In this document: one piece after another, positions 55,217-62,947 of the stretch
Layout of the letters: each line of letters opens with the position of its first letter
Numbering within the stretch: position 1 is the stretch's first letter
Assembly (NCBI RefSeq): GCF_001866645.1
Contig: NZ_MLYP01000037.1
Span: 1-64,000 of the forward strand
Origin: Streptomyces colonosanans
GTDB lineage: Bacteria; Actinomycetota; Actinomycetes; Streptomycetales; Streptomycetaceae
Direction of reading: 5' to 3'
DNA length: 64,000 nucleotides
Program-made: the position numbers and the translations under genes
Notes under the pieces: generated by a model
Databases searched by the model: none
Seen by the model: only the letters and a program-made list of their open reading frames with translations
Told to the model about the DNA's origin: nothing

Positions 55217-55222
55217 TCAGCG

Positions 55223-56830
55223 ATGACCACCCTGCAGAGTGTCCCGGCTCTTGGGACGCACCCGGCCCGCGGCTCCAACCCGAGCCGTGCCGAGACCCGG
55301 GAGCAGCTGTCCAAGGCGACCTACGACCTCCTCGTGATCGGCGGCGGAATCCTGGGCATCTCCACTGCCTGGCATGCCGCGCAGTCGGGCCTGCGGGTGG
55401 CGCTGGTGGACGCCGGCGACTTCGCCGGCGCCACCTCCTCCGCCTCCTCCAAGCTGCTCCACGGCGGTCTGCGCTATCTGCAGACCGGCGCGGTGAAGCT
55501 GGTGGCGGAGAACCACTTCGAGCGCCGTGCGGTCTCCCGTCTGGTGGCCCCCCACCTGGCGAACCCGCTCACGTTCTACCTCCCCGTGTACAAGGGCGGG
55601 CCGCACGGCGCGGCGAAGCTCGGAGCGGGCGTCTTCGCCTACTCCGCGCTGTCGGCGTTCGGTGACGGCGTCGGCCATCTGCTCTCGCCCGCCCGGGCGC
55701 AGCAGGACGTGCCGGAACTGCGCACCGAGAACCTGAAGGCCGTGGCCGTCTACGGCGACGACCAGATGAACGACGCGCGCATGGCGCTGATGACGGTCCG
55801 CGCGGCCGTCGAGTCCGGCGCGGTCGTCCTCAACCACGCCGAGGTCACCGGGCTGCGCTTCACCCGGGGCCGGGTGACCGGTGCCGAGCTGAAGGACCGG
55901 GTCTCCGGAGACGAGTTCGGCGTCGACGCACGGCTGGTGCTGAACGCGACCGGCCCGTGGGTCGACCACCTGCGCCGGATGGAGGACCCGAACGCGGCGC
56001 CGTCCATACGCCTGTCCAAGGGTGCGCACCTGGTCCTCAAGCGCACCTCCCCGTGGAAGGCCGCGCTCGCGACGCCGATCGACAAGTACCGCATCACCTT
56101 CGCTCTCCCCTGGGAGGACATGCTGCTGCTCGGTACGACCGACGAGGAGTACGAGGGCGACCCGGCCCAGGTCGCGGTGACCGAGAAGGACATCACCCAG
56201 ATCCTCGACGAGGCCGCCTTCTCCGTCCGCGACCAGCAGCTCGACCGTGACCTGATCACATACGCCTTCGCCGGTCTGCGGGTGCTGCCCGGCGGCCCCG
56301 GCGACACCGCCAAGGCCAAGCGCGAGACCGTCGTCACCGAGGGCAGGGGCGGCATGCTGTCCGTCGCGGGCGGTAAGTGGACCACCTTCCGGCACATCGG
56401 CCGTACGGTCATGAAGAAGCTGGAGTCCCTGCCGGGCCACCCGCTCGGCGACGACTTCGAGCCGGTCTCCAAGCTGCCGCGGAAGCTGCCGCTGCCCGGC
56501 ATCGCCAACCCGCGCGCGGTCGCCCACCGACTGGTCGTCGATGGGCCGGCTCCCGGCCCGCGCATGGCGCCCGACACCGCCAAGCACCTGGCCACCCACT
56601 ACGGTTCGCTGGCCTTCGACATCGCGCGGCTGGCCAACGAGAACCCTGAGCTGGGCGAGCGCGTCCACCCGGACGCCCCGGAGATCTGGGCGCAGGTCGT
56701 CTACGCCCGGGACCACGAGTGGGCCGAGACGGCGGACGATGTGCTGCGCCGCCGCACCACGCTGACGATCCGCGGCCTGGCCACGGACGAGGTGCGCGGC
56801 AAGGTGCAGGACCTGCTGGACACGAAGTAG
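55223..56830 (+). CDS. glpD: Glycerol-3-phosphate dehydrogenase GlpD
   Basis: A 535-residue FAD enzyme. Dinucleotide-binding VIGGGILGISTAWHAAQSG (about 38-56), SSASSKLLHGGLRYLQTG, and SVAGGKWTTFRHIG near residue 385. It oxidises glycerol-3-phosphate to dihydroxyacetone phosphate at the membrane. Last gene of the glycerol operon, followed by a hairpin. Confidence 0.96.
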   Translation: MTTLQSVPALGTHPARGSNPSRAETREQLSKATYDLLVIGGGILGISTAWHAAQSGLRVALVDAGDFAGATSSASSKLLHGGLRYLQTGAVKLVAENHFERRAVSRLVAPHLANPLTFYLPVYKGGPHGAAKLGAGVFAYSALSAFGDGVGHLLSPARAQQDVPELRTENLKAVAVYGDDQMNDARMALMTVRAAVESGAVVLNHAEVTGLRFTRGRVTGAELKDRVSGDEFGVDARLVLNATGPWVDHLRRMEDPNAAPSIRLSKGAHLVLKRTSPWKAALATPIDKYRITFALPWEDMLLLGTTDEEYEGDPAQVAVTEKDITQILDEAAFSVRDQQLDRDLITYAFAGLRVLPGGPGDTAKAKRETVVTEGRGGMLSVAGGKWTTFRHIGRTVMKKLESLPGHPLGDDFEPVSKLPRKLPLPGIANPRAVAHRLVVDGPAPGPRMAPDTAKHLATHYGSLAFDIARLANENPELGERVHPDAPEIWAQVVYARDHEWAETADDVLRRRTTLTIRGLATDEVRGKVQDLLDTK

Positions 56831-56844
56831 GTCCGACCGGACCC

Positions 56845-56877
56845 AGGGGCGGCTTTCCGCGGGGGGAGACCGCCCCT
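56845..56877 (+). terminator. Hairpin after glpD
   Basis: 8-bp stem AGGGGCGG / CCGCCCCT with a 17-base loop, followed by TCT. 14 bases past the glpD stop. Confidence 0.65.
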
Positions 56878-56977
56878 TCTGCGCTGCCACACCGCGTACG
56901 CACGCCGGAGCGGGCATGGAGGTCGCCCTCGTGCGTCCCCTCCCCGTTCCGCCCGCTGGGCCTCCATAATGACGCCG

Positions 56978-56992
56978 AGACATCGGATGTCT
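56978..56992. promoter_or_regulatory. FadR-type operator palindrome
   Basis: AGACATC, G, GATGTCT: a perfect 7-bp inverted repeat 25-39 bases before the regulator start. ACATC-GATGT halves are typical of FadR-subfamily operators, pointing to autoregulation. Confidence 0.6.
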
Positions 56993-57016
56993 GAGCATCA
57001 GGGAGGCGGGCACGCC

Positions 57017-57736
57017 ATGACGGTCACGGACGAGGCGATCGAGAAGATCAAAGGGATGATCGTCTCCGGTGTGCTGCGCCCCGGCGGCCGCCTGCCCAAG
57101 GAGAGCCAACTCGCCGCCGAGCTGGGGCTGTCCCGCAACTCCCTGCGCGAGGCCGTGCGCGCCCTGGCGCTGTTCCGCATCCTGGACGTACGGCAGGGCG
57201 ACGGCACGTATGTGACGAGCCTCGATCCCCAACTCCTGCTGGAGGCGCTGAACTTCGTCGTCGACTTCCACCGCGACGACACCGCGCTGGAGTTCCTCGC
57301 GGTGCGCCGCATCCTGGAGCCGGCCGCGACGGCGCTGGCGGCCTCACGGATCAGCGAGCGGCAACTGGACGCGCTGGCGGCGCGGTTGGACGAGCTGGGC
57401 CCGGAACCGTCCGTGGAGGAACTCATCGCCTGCGACCTCGAGTTCCACCGGGGCATCGCGCGGAATTCCGGTAACTCGGTGCTGTGCTCCCTGCTCGAGG
57501 GCTTGTCCGGGCCCACCACCCGGGCCGGGATCCGGCGCGGCCCGACCCGGGAGGACGCGGTCAGCCGCACCCTGTACGAGCACCGGGCGATCCTGGGCGC
57601 CCTGCGTGACCGTGACGCGGAGGCGGCCCGTTCCTGGGCGACCGTGCACATCGCGTCCGTGGAGCAGTGGCTGCGCTCGCCCCCCTCTGACCCCTCGGAG
57701 GTGTGGCGCGTCCGAGGGCCTGAGACCGGGGCATGA
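57017..57736 (+). CDS. FadR-subfamily GntR regulator
   Basis: A 239-residue regulator. HTH about 8-70 (GGRLPKESQLAAELGLSRNSLREAVRALALF, wing GDGTYVTSL) and FCD domain with metal ligands (CDLEFHRGIARNSGN, YEHRAILGAL). ATG with GGAGG is favoured over an upstream in-frame ATG. It is placed between glpD and the PAC2 gene; the ligand is unknown. A palindrome upstream suggests autoregulation. Confidence 0.9.
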   Translation: MTVTDEAIEKIKGMIVSGVLRPGGRLPKESQLAAELGLSRNSLREAVRALALFRILDVRQGDGTYVTSLDPQLLLEALNFVVDFHRDDTALEFLAVRRILEPAATALAASRISERQLDALAARLDELGPEPSVEELIACDLEFHRGIARNSGNSVLCSLLEGLSGPTTRAGIRRGPTREDAVSRTLYEHRAILGALRDRDAEAARSWATVHIASVEQWLRSPPSDPSEVWRVRGPETGA

Positions 57737-57866
57737 TCTTGGGTGTTCGGCTGCCCCGCACGGGGCAGTCATCCGTTCACTCCCCCGTGCAAGGGGGCTG
57801 CGGTCGCCCCCGTCGCACGCCGTAAGGTTGGGACGTACGCGAGGGCACGTCGGAAGGAGGCGCTGG

Positions 57867-58841
57867 GTGATCGAGCTCGAGGGGGTTCCCGAGCTGATCG
57901 ACCCGGTCATGGTGGCCGCGTTCGAGGGCTGGAACGATGCCGGCGACGCCGCCTCCACCGCGGTCGCGCATCTGGACAGGGAATGGAAGGGCGAGGTGTT
58001 CGCGGCGCTGGACGCCGAGGACTACTACGACTTCCAGGTGAACCGCCCCACAGTGTTCATGGAGGCCGGGGTCCGTAAGATCACCTGGCCCACGACCCGG
58101 CTCTCGGTGGTCCGCGTCGGCGGCGACAAGCCCCGTGACCTGGTGCTGGTCCGCGGCATCGAGCCGTCGATGCGCTGGCGTTCGTTCTGCAACGAGCTGC
58201 TGGGCTTCGCCCACGAACTGGGCGTGGAACTGGTGGTGATCCTGGGTGCCCTGCTCGGTGACACCCCGCACACGCGTCCGGTCCCGATCAGCGGGACCAC
58301 GTCCGACCCGGACCTGGCCCACCGGATGGACCTGGAGGAGACCAAGTACGAGGGCCCCACGGGCATCGTGGGCGTCCTGCAGGAGGCGTGCACGCATGCC
58401 GGCGTGCCCGCGGTCTCGCTGTGGGCGGCGGTCCCGCACTACGTGTCCCAGCCGCCGAACCCGAAGGCCACGCTGGCCCTGCTCAACCGTCTGGAGGACC
58501 TCCTCGACCTGCGCATCCCGCTGGGCGAGCTGCCGGAGGACACGCGCGCCTGGCAGGTGGGCGTGGACCAGCTGGCCGCGGAGGACAGCGAGGTCGCCGA
58601 GTACGTCCAGACGCTCGAGGAGGCCCGGGACACCGCCGAGCTGCCGGAGGCGTCGGGCGAGGCGATCGCCCGTGAGTTCGAGCGGTATCTGCGGCGGCGG
58701 GACGTCAACCCGCCCGGTGGGCACGCCACGGCGGACGGCGGCGAGGGCGGTTCGTATCTGCGGGACAACCCCAGCGGCCGTACGCGACCGCCCAAGCCGC
58801 CACGGCCGGGAAACGAGGACGAGGACTCGTCGGAGGACTGA
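57867..58841 (+). CDS. parJ: PAC2-family protein (ParJ-like)
   Basis: A 324-residue protein of the PAC2 (proteasome assembly chaperone 2-like) fold: AFEGWNDAGDAASTAVAHL at the start, VVILGALLGDTPHTRPVPISGTTSD in the middle, YVSQPPNPKATLALLNRLEDLL near 215, and an acidic, Pro-rich tail of about 65 residues. In S. coelicolor, SCO1662 (from memory, the orthologue beside mshC) is ParJ, which binds ParA and affects its polymerisation during spore chromosome segregation. A proteasome-related role by fold is an alternative. GTG with AAGGAGG. Confidence 0.8.
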   Translation: MIELEGVPELIDPVMVAAFEGWNDAGDAASTAVAHLDREWKGEVFAALDAEDYYDFQVNRPTVFMEAGVRKITWPTTRLSVVRVGGDKPRDLVLVRGIEPSMRWRSFCNELLGFAHELGVELVVILGALLGDTPHTRPVPISGTTSDPDLAHRMDLEETKYEGPTGIVGVLQEACTHAGVPAVSLWAAVPHYVSQPPNPKATLALLNRLEDLLDLRIPLGELPEDTRAWQVGVDQLAAEDSEVAEYVQTLEEARDTAELPEASGEAIAREFERYLRRRDVNPPGGHATADGGEGGSYLRDNPSGRTRPPKPPRPGNEDEDSSED

Positions 58842-58842
58842 C

Positions 58843-58871
58843 AGGGCGGTGCGCATCCGGCGCACCGCCCT
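58843..58871 (+). terminator. Hairpin after the PAC2 gene
   Basis: Perfect 12-bp stem AGGGCGGTGCGC / GCGCACCGCCCT, 5-base loop, beginning two bases past the stop. Confidence 0.85.
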
Positions 58872-59048
58872 CGGCGTTCATGCGCGATGTTCACGCGCGA
58901 AGGGTGGTCGCGGTGCAGCCCATGAGCGGCGGCGCGGCCCGAACCCGGCAGCCGCGAGCGGCTGTTCACCGCCGACCGGGGCGAGGACGGCAAGCACCGG
59001 TGCGGTCCTCGCGGTGGACGGTCCGGCCCCCTGGCGAACAAAGGCGAG

Positions 59049-59082
59049 CGGCGCCGGGCGCGGTACGACCCGCCCGGCGCCG
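59049..59082 (-). terminator. Hairpin after mshC
   Basis: Perfect 12-bp stem CGGCGCCGGGCG / CGCCCGGCGCCG, 10-base loop, 29 bases past the mshC stop on the minus strand. The 177 bases between this and the PAC2 terminator hold no recognisable gene. Confidence 0.82.
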
Positions 59083-59110
59083 CCTTCCCTGTGCTGACAG
59101 GGCCCCCTGC

Positions 59111-60340
59111 TTACAGGGCCACGCCGAGCAGCGCATCCACGGCGCGCGAGACGACACCGGGCGCGCCCGTGTCCGTGCCGCCGCTCTCCTCCTGGAGCGC
59201 GACCCAGCGGTCGACCGCGGCGAGCGCGGCCGGTGCGTCCAGGTCGTTCGCGAGGGCCTCGCGGATCTCGTCGACGAGCGCCTCGGCGGGCGGGCCGTCG
59301 GGCCGCGAGACGGCGGAGCGCCAGCGGTCGAGCCGCGCCTCGGCGTCCCGCAGGACCTGGTCGGTCCACTCCCAGTCGGACCGGTAGTGGTGGGAGTGCA
59401 GCGCGAGCCGGATGGCGGCCGGGTCGACGCCGTCGCGCCGGAGCTGGGACACGAAGACGAGATTGCCCTTGGACTTGGACATCTTCTCGCCGTGCAGCGC
59501 GACCATGCCGGCGTGGACGTACGCCTTCGCCATCGGGTACTCGCCGGTCAGGACCTGCGCGTGCGAGGCGCCCATCTCGTGGTGCGGGAAGGCGAGGTCG
59601 GAGCCGCCGCCCTGGACGTCGAAGCCCATGCCCAGGTGGTCGAGCGCGATGGCCACGCACTCGATGTGCCAGCCGGGCCGGCCACGGCCCAGAGAACCGC
59701 CGTCCCAGCTGGGCTCACCGTCGCGGGCGGCCATCCAGAGCATCGGGTCGAGCGGGTTCTTCTTGCCCGGACGGTCCGGGTCACCGCCGCGCTCCGCGGA
59801 CAGCAACCGCATGGCGGCGGCGTCGAGGCGGGACACCTCGCCGAAGTGCGGGTCGGACTCGACGGAGAAGTAGATGTCCCCGTCGAGGTCGTACGCAGCC
59901 CCGGCGTCCCTGAGACGCTCGACGAGCGGCACGATCCCGGGTATGGCCTCCACCGCACCTATGTAGTGCTTCGGGGGCAGCAGCCGCAGCGCGGTCATGT
60001 CCTCGCGGAAGAGGGTGGTCTCCCGCTCGGCGAGGGCCACCCAGTCGACGCCGTCGCGCTCGGCGCGCTCCAGGAGGGGGTCGTCGACGTCGGTGACGTT
60101 CTGGACGTAGTGCACCTGCCGCTTGGTGTCCAGCCACACACGCTGAACGAGGTCGAACGCGTTGTAGGTCGCCGCGTGACCCATGTGGGTCGCGTCGTAC
60201 GGGGTGATGCCGCAGACGTAGATACGGGCGACGGGACCGGGGTCAAGGGGGACCAGGCCACCGGTCGCGGTGTCGTGGATCCTCAGGTCGCGGCCCTGAC
60301 CAGGCAGGGCGGGGACCTCGGAAGCGGGCCAGGCATGCAT
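59111..60340 (-). CDS. mshC: Cysteine:glucosaminyl-inositol ligase MshC
   Basis: A 409-residue class I aminoacyl-tRNA-synthetase-like ligase. [14 protein letters not shown] (zinc Cys43 and HIGH-type HMGH), the second zinc region WHIECVA and HH, and KMSKSKGN are seen. It joins cysteine to GlcN-Ins in mycothiol synthesis. The short C-terminus and absence of the tRNA-binding domain separate it from CysS. The kinase-like/DUF3090/phosphatase trio lies directly upstream on the same strand. Confidence 0.94.
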   Translation of the reverse strand: MHAWPASEVPALPGQGRDLRIHDTATGGLVPLDPGPVARIYVCGITPYDATHMGHAATYNAFDLVQRVWLDTKRQVHYVQNVTDVDDPLLERAERDGVDWVALAERETTLFREDMTALRLLPPKHYIGAVEAIPGIVPLVERLRDAGAAYDLDGDIYFSVESDPHFGEVSRLDAAAMRLLSAERGGDPDRPGKKNPLDPMLWMAARDGEPSWDGGSLGRGRPGWHIECVAIALDHLGMGFDVQGGGSDLAFPHHEMGASHAQVLTGEYPMAKAYVHAGMVALHGEKMSKSKGNLVFVSQLRRDGVDPAAIRLALHSHHYRSDWEWTDQVLRDAEARLDRWRSAVSRPDGPPAEALVDEIREALANDLDAPAALAAVDRWVALQEESGGTDTGAPGVVSRAVDALLGVAL

Positions 60341-60475
60341 GTCACGAGCCTAACCGGCGGGAAGTTGCGCATACGAACCGGACCGGGCCGGATGGCCGGG
60401 AAGGCGCTCTTGCAAAGCACTTCCCGGTGTGCAGATGCTCTCCCGGCCTGCCCTGCCGTCCGGCGCCGGGTGGCC

Positions 60476-61294
60476 TCACACCGGTGGCCAGGGGATCGCG
60501 GGCCACTCCCCGCTGGGCTCCGGATACTTCCCGCAGGCCAGCAGTGCCTCCACACGCGCGCGTGTGGCCGCCACCTCGGCCGCGGTGATCAGCCCGGCCA
60601 GCCGCACGGCCAGCGCCGCGCCCTCCTCCAGGGCTCCCTTCAGCCCTTTGAGCACCTCGACGGCCTCTCCCGTCAGCGGCTCCCCGGCCCACCCCCACAG
60701 CAGCGTGCGCAGCTTGTTCTCGGTGTTGAAGGTCACTCCGTGGTCGATGCCGTACAGGTGTCCGTCTTCGGTGGGCAGCAGATGGCCGCCCTTGCGGTCG
60801 GCGTTGTTGACGACCGCGTCGAGGACGGCGAGCCGCCGCAGCCGCTCGTCGTCGGCGTGCACGAGCAGAGCGGTCCTGCCGTCACCGAGGTCGGCGAGCC
60901 CGACGGCCTTCCAGCCGTCCTCCGGCTCCTCGGCGTCCACCAGGGCGAGCAGTTCGGCGTCCGGCTGCCCCTCGATCCACAGCTGGCACATGCCCTGGCC
61001 GTAGGGCCCGTCGCGCAGCACGGTGGGCGGCACGAGACTCCAGCCGGTCGCCTCCGACACCTCGTACGCGGCGACCTCGCGCTGCGCCAGCGTCCCGTCC
61101 GGGAAGTCCCACAGGGGTCGCTCGCCGGCGACGGGCTTGTAGATGCAGGCGGCTTGCCGGCCGTCGGACGAGACCGTGCAGTACAGCGCCGCGTTGGATG
61201 CGTCACGGATGCGTCCGCGTACGGTCAGCTCGCCTTCGGCGAGCAGTTCGGCCGTGGTCACGCTCCGCGGCGGTATCCGTTCTGGCGCGGACAT
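60476..61294 (-). CDS. SCO1664-family protein with kinase-like motifs
   Basis: A 272-residue actinobacterial protein of the TIGR03843 type, noted as distantly like PI3/PI4 kinases. Visible kinase-like motifs: a Lys in ACIYKPVAGERP, a Glu in REVAAYEVSE, a catalytic loop DAVVNNADRKGGH and a DFG-like YGIDHG. All expected residues are present, so it may be an active kinase; the substrate is unknown. The ATG with GGAAGGA overlaps the stop of the DUF3090 gene by 37 bases. Mid-operon between DUF3090 and mshC. Confidence 0.85.
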   Translation of the reverse strand: MSAPERIPPRSVTTAELLAEGELTVRGRIRDASNAALYCTVSSDGRQAACIYKPVAGERPLWDFPDGTLAQREVAAYEVSEATGWSLVPPTVLRDGPYGQGMCQLWIEGQPDAELLALVDAEEPEDGWKAVGLADLGDGRTALLVHADDERLRRLAVLDAVVNNADRKGGHLLPTEDGHLYGIDHGVTFNTENKLRTLLWGWAGEPLTGEAVEVLKGLKGALEEGAALAVRLAGLITAAEVAATRARVEALLACGKYPEPSGEWPAIPWPPV

Positions 61295-61848
61295 ACATGT
61301 CCTTCCGGGTCGAGCGGCAGGCTGCACAGCGGGCAGGGCGGACGCCCGGCGTTGACGACGTCGAGGGCGCGTTTGGCGAAGGCCCTGGCCTGCGCGCCGG
61401 TCAGCCGGACCCGGAGCATCGGCGGGCCGTTCTCCTCGTCCTGCAACAGCCGCTCCTCGGCCTCGGCGAGGTCCTCCTCGGAGTCCGCGTCCAGCTCGAC
61501 GAGGGCCTGGGCCTCGACGATCATGCGCTGTTCGTCGCCGTCCCAGGCCAAGGCCATGGTGCCGACGCGGAACTCCTCGTCGATCGGGGTGTCCAGCGGC
61601 GCCGTGTCGGTGATCTCCGAGGGGGCCATGGCGGGCACGGCGGCGCTGCCGCCGCTGCGGCGCACCACTTCGTCGAGAAGCTCGTCCATGCGCTCGGCGA
61701 GCGCCGCGACCTGGGTCTTCTCCAGAGCCACGCTGGTCATCCGGTGTCCGGCCGAGGCCTGCAGGAAGAAGGTACGGCGCCCGGGCAGCCCGACCGTACC
61801 GGCCACGAAACGGTCCGGGGGGTCGTAGAGGAACACCTGACGGGACAC
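61258..61848 (-). CDS. DUF3090 family protein with C-terminal zinc ribbon
   Basis: A 196-residue protein of the DUF3090 family (MSRQVFLYDPPDRFVAGTVGLPG start). A C-terminal cysteine cluster (CPLCSLPLDPEGHVC) probably binds a metal. The family is restricted to actinobacteria and a few others and is co-encoded with the kinase-like protein and the histidine phosphatase. Function unknown. GTG start. Confidence 0.88.
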   Translation of the reverse strand: MSRQVFLYDPPDRFVAGTVGLPGRRTFFLQASAGHRMTSVALEKTQVAALAERMDELLDEVVRRSGGSAAVPAMAPSEITDTAPLDTPIDEEFRVGTMALAWDGDEQRMIVEAQALVELDADSEEDLAEAEERLLQDEENGPPMLRVRLTGAQARAFAKRALDVVNAGRPPCPLCSLPLDPEGHVCPRQNGYRRGA

Positions 61849-61967
61849 GTCCTGTCTCCATTGGATCGGGACCGGCTGACCGCGCCGGCCCGCTTCGGTT
61901 GCTGACGATTACTGCTGCTGACAACTACTGCGCTGGTTCGACCGCTTCACCCTACTGCGGCCGACGA

Positions 61968-62654
61968 TCACGGTGCGCCCGCACCGCCCCCGACCGTGGC
62001 GTCCTGGCCGGGGGGTTCCTCACGCGGCACCAGGGAGGCGAAATCACCGGTGTCCCCGAGACGTACGAGAAACGGCCGCAGTCGTGTGTAGCGGATCGCG
62101 GTGATGGAACACGGTTCGACGGAGATCCGCTGGAAGAGGTCGAGATGAAGGCCGAGGGCGTCCGCGACAAGGGATTTGATGATGTCGCCGTGCGAGCACA
62201 TGAGGTACACGGCGTCCGCACCGTGATCGCGCTCCACGCGCGCGTTCCACTCCCGTACCGCTTCCGCGGCGCGGGTCTGCATGGCCCGCATCGACTCGCC
62301 GCCGGGGAAGGCCGCCGCCGAGGGGTGCGCCTGGACGACCTCCATCAGGGGCTCGTCCTTCAGCTCGGCGAGCTTGCGGCCGGACCAGTCGCCGTAGTGG
62401 CACTCGCCGATGCGTTCGTCGGTGTGCGCGCGCAGTCCGGGGCGGGCGTCGAGCAGCGGCCGGACGGTCTCCTGGCAGCGCTGCAGGGGGCTCGTCACGA
62501 CCTCGGAGATCGGCAGTTCGGCGAGCCGCCCGGGCAGGGCCGCGGCCTGCGCGATGCCGCGCTCGTCGAGCGCGACGCCGGGCGTCCAGCCGGCGAGCAG
62601 TCCCGCGGTGTTGGCGGTGGAGCGTCCGTGCCGGACGAGGATCAACGTGGGCAT
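61968..62654 (-). CDS. Histidine phosphatase (MSMEG_4193-type)
   Basis: A 228-residue phosphoglycerate-mutase-like phosphatase. LVRHGRS (Arg8, His9, Gly10), conserved Arg in SPLQRCQET, and second catalytic His in MCSHGDIIKSL. It removes phosphate via a phosphohistidine; the substrate is unknown. First gene of the trio with DUF3090 and the kinase-like gene, 119 bp upstream of them. Confidence 0.88.
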   Translation of the reverse strand: MPTLILVRHGRSTANTAGLLAGWTPGVALDERGIAQAAALPGRLAELPISEVVTSPLQRCQETVRPLLDARPGLRAHTDERIGECHYGDWSGRKLAELKDEPLMEVVQAHPSAAAFPGGESMRAMQTRAAEAVREWNARVERDHGADAVYLMCSHGDIIKSLVADALGLHLDLFQRISVEPCSITAIRYTRLRPFLVRLGDTGDFASLVPREEPPGQDATVGGGAGAP

Positions 62655-62886
62655 GCGGCCCAGCCTAGGACCTGCCCCCGGACTCCCGCGCAGGGCCGAA
62701 GGGCGGCCCTGCGGTGATCCCGGGGACGGCGGCGCCGGCGTGCGCGCCACGCGCGTGTGGCAGGTTTCCGGCGCCTACGCGAACTCCGGTGCCGTCCTCG
62801 CGGGCCCCGGATGCCTGTGCCGAACAAAGGACAGGGAGGACCGCGCGGCGCGTAACCAGGGGCCTGCCGACGCGTTGTTCCCGGTG

Positions 62887-62929
62887 ACGGCCGTGGCGGG
62901 GAAGACACCCGAGCCCCCACCACGGCCGT
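62887..62929 (-). terminator. Hairpin after the LLM oxidoreductase
   Basis: 10-bp stem ACGGCCGTGG / CCACGGCCGT enclosing a GGGG/CCCC pairing, 18 bases past the stop. The rest of the 293-bp gap to the phosphatase gene holds nothing recognisable. Confidence 0.75.
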
Positions 62930-62947
62930 GGAGACCTTCCGCTCGTG

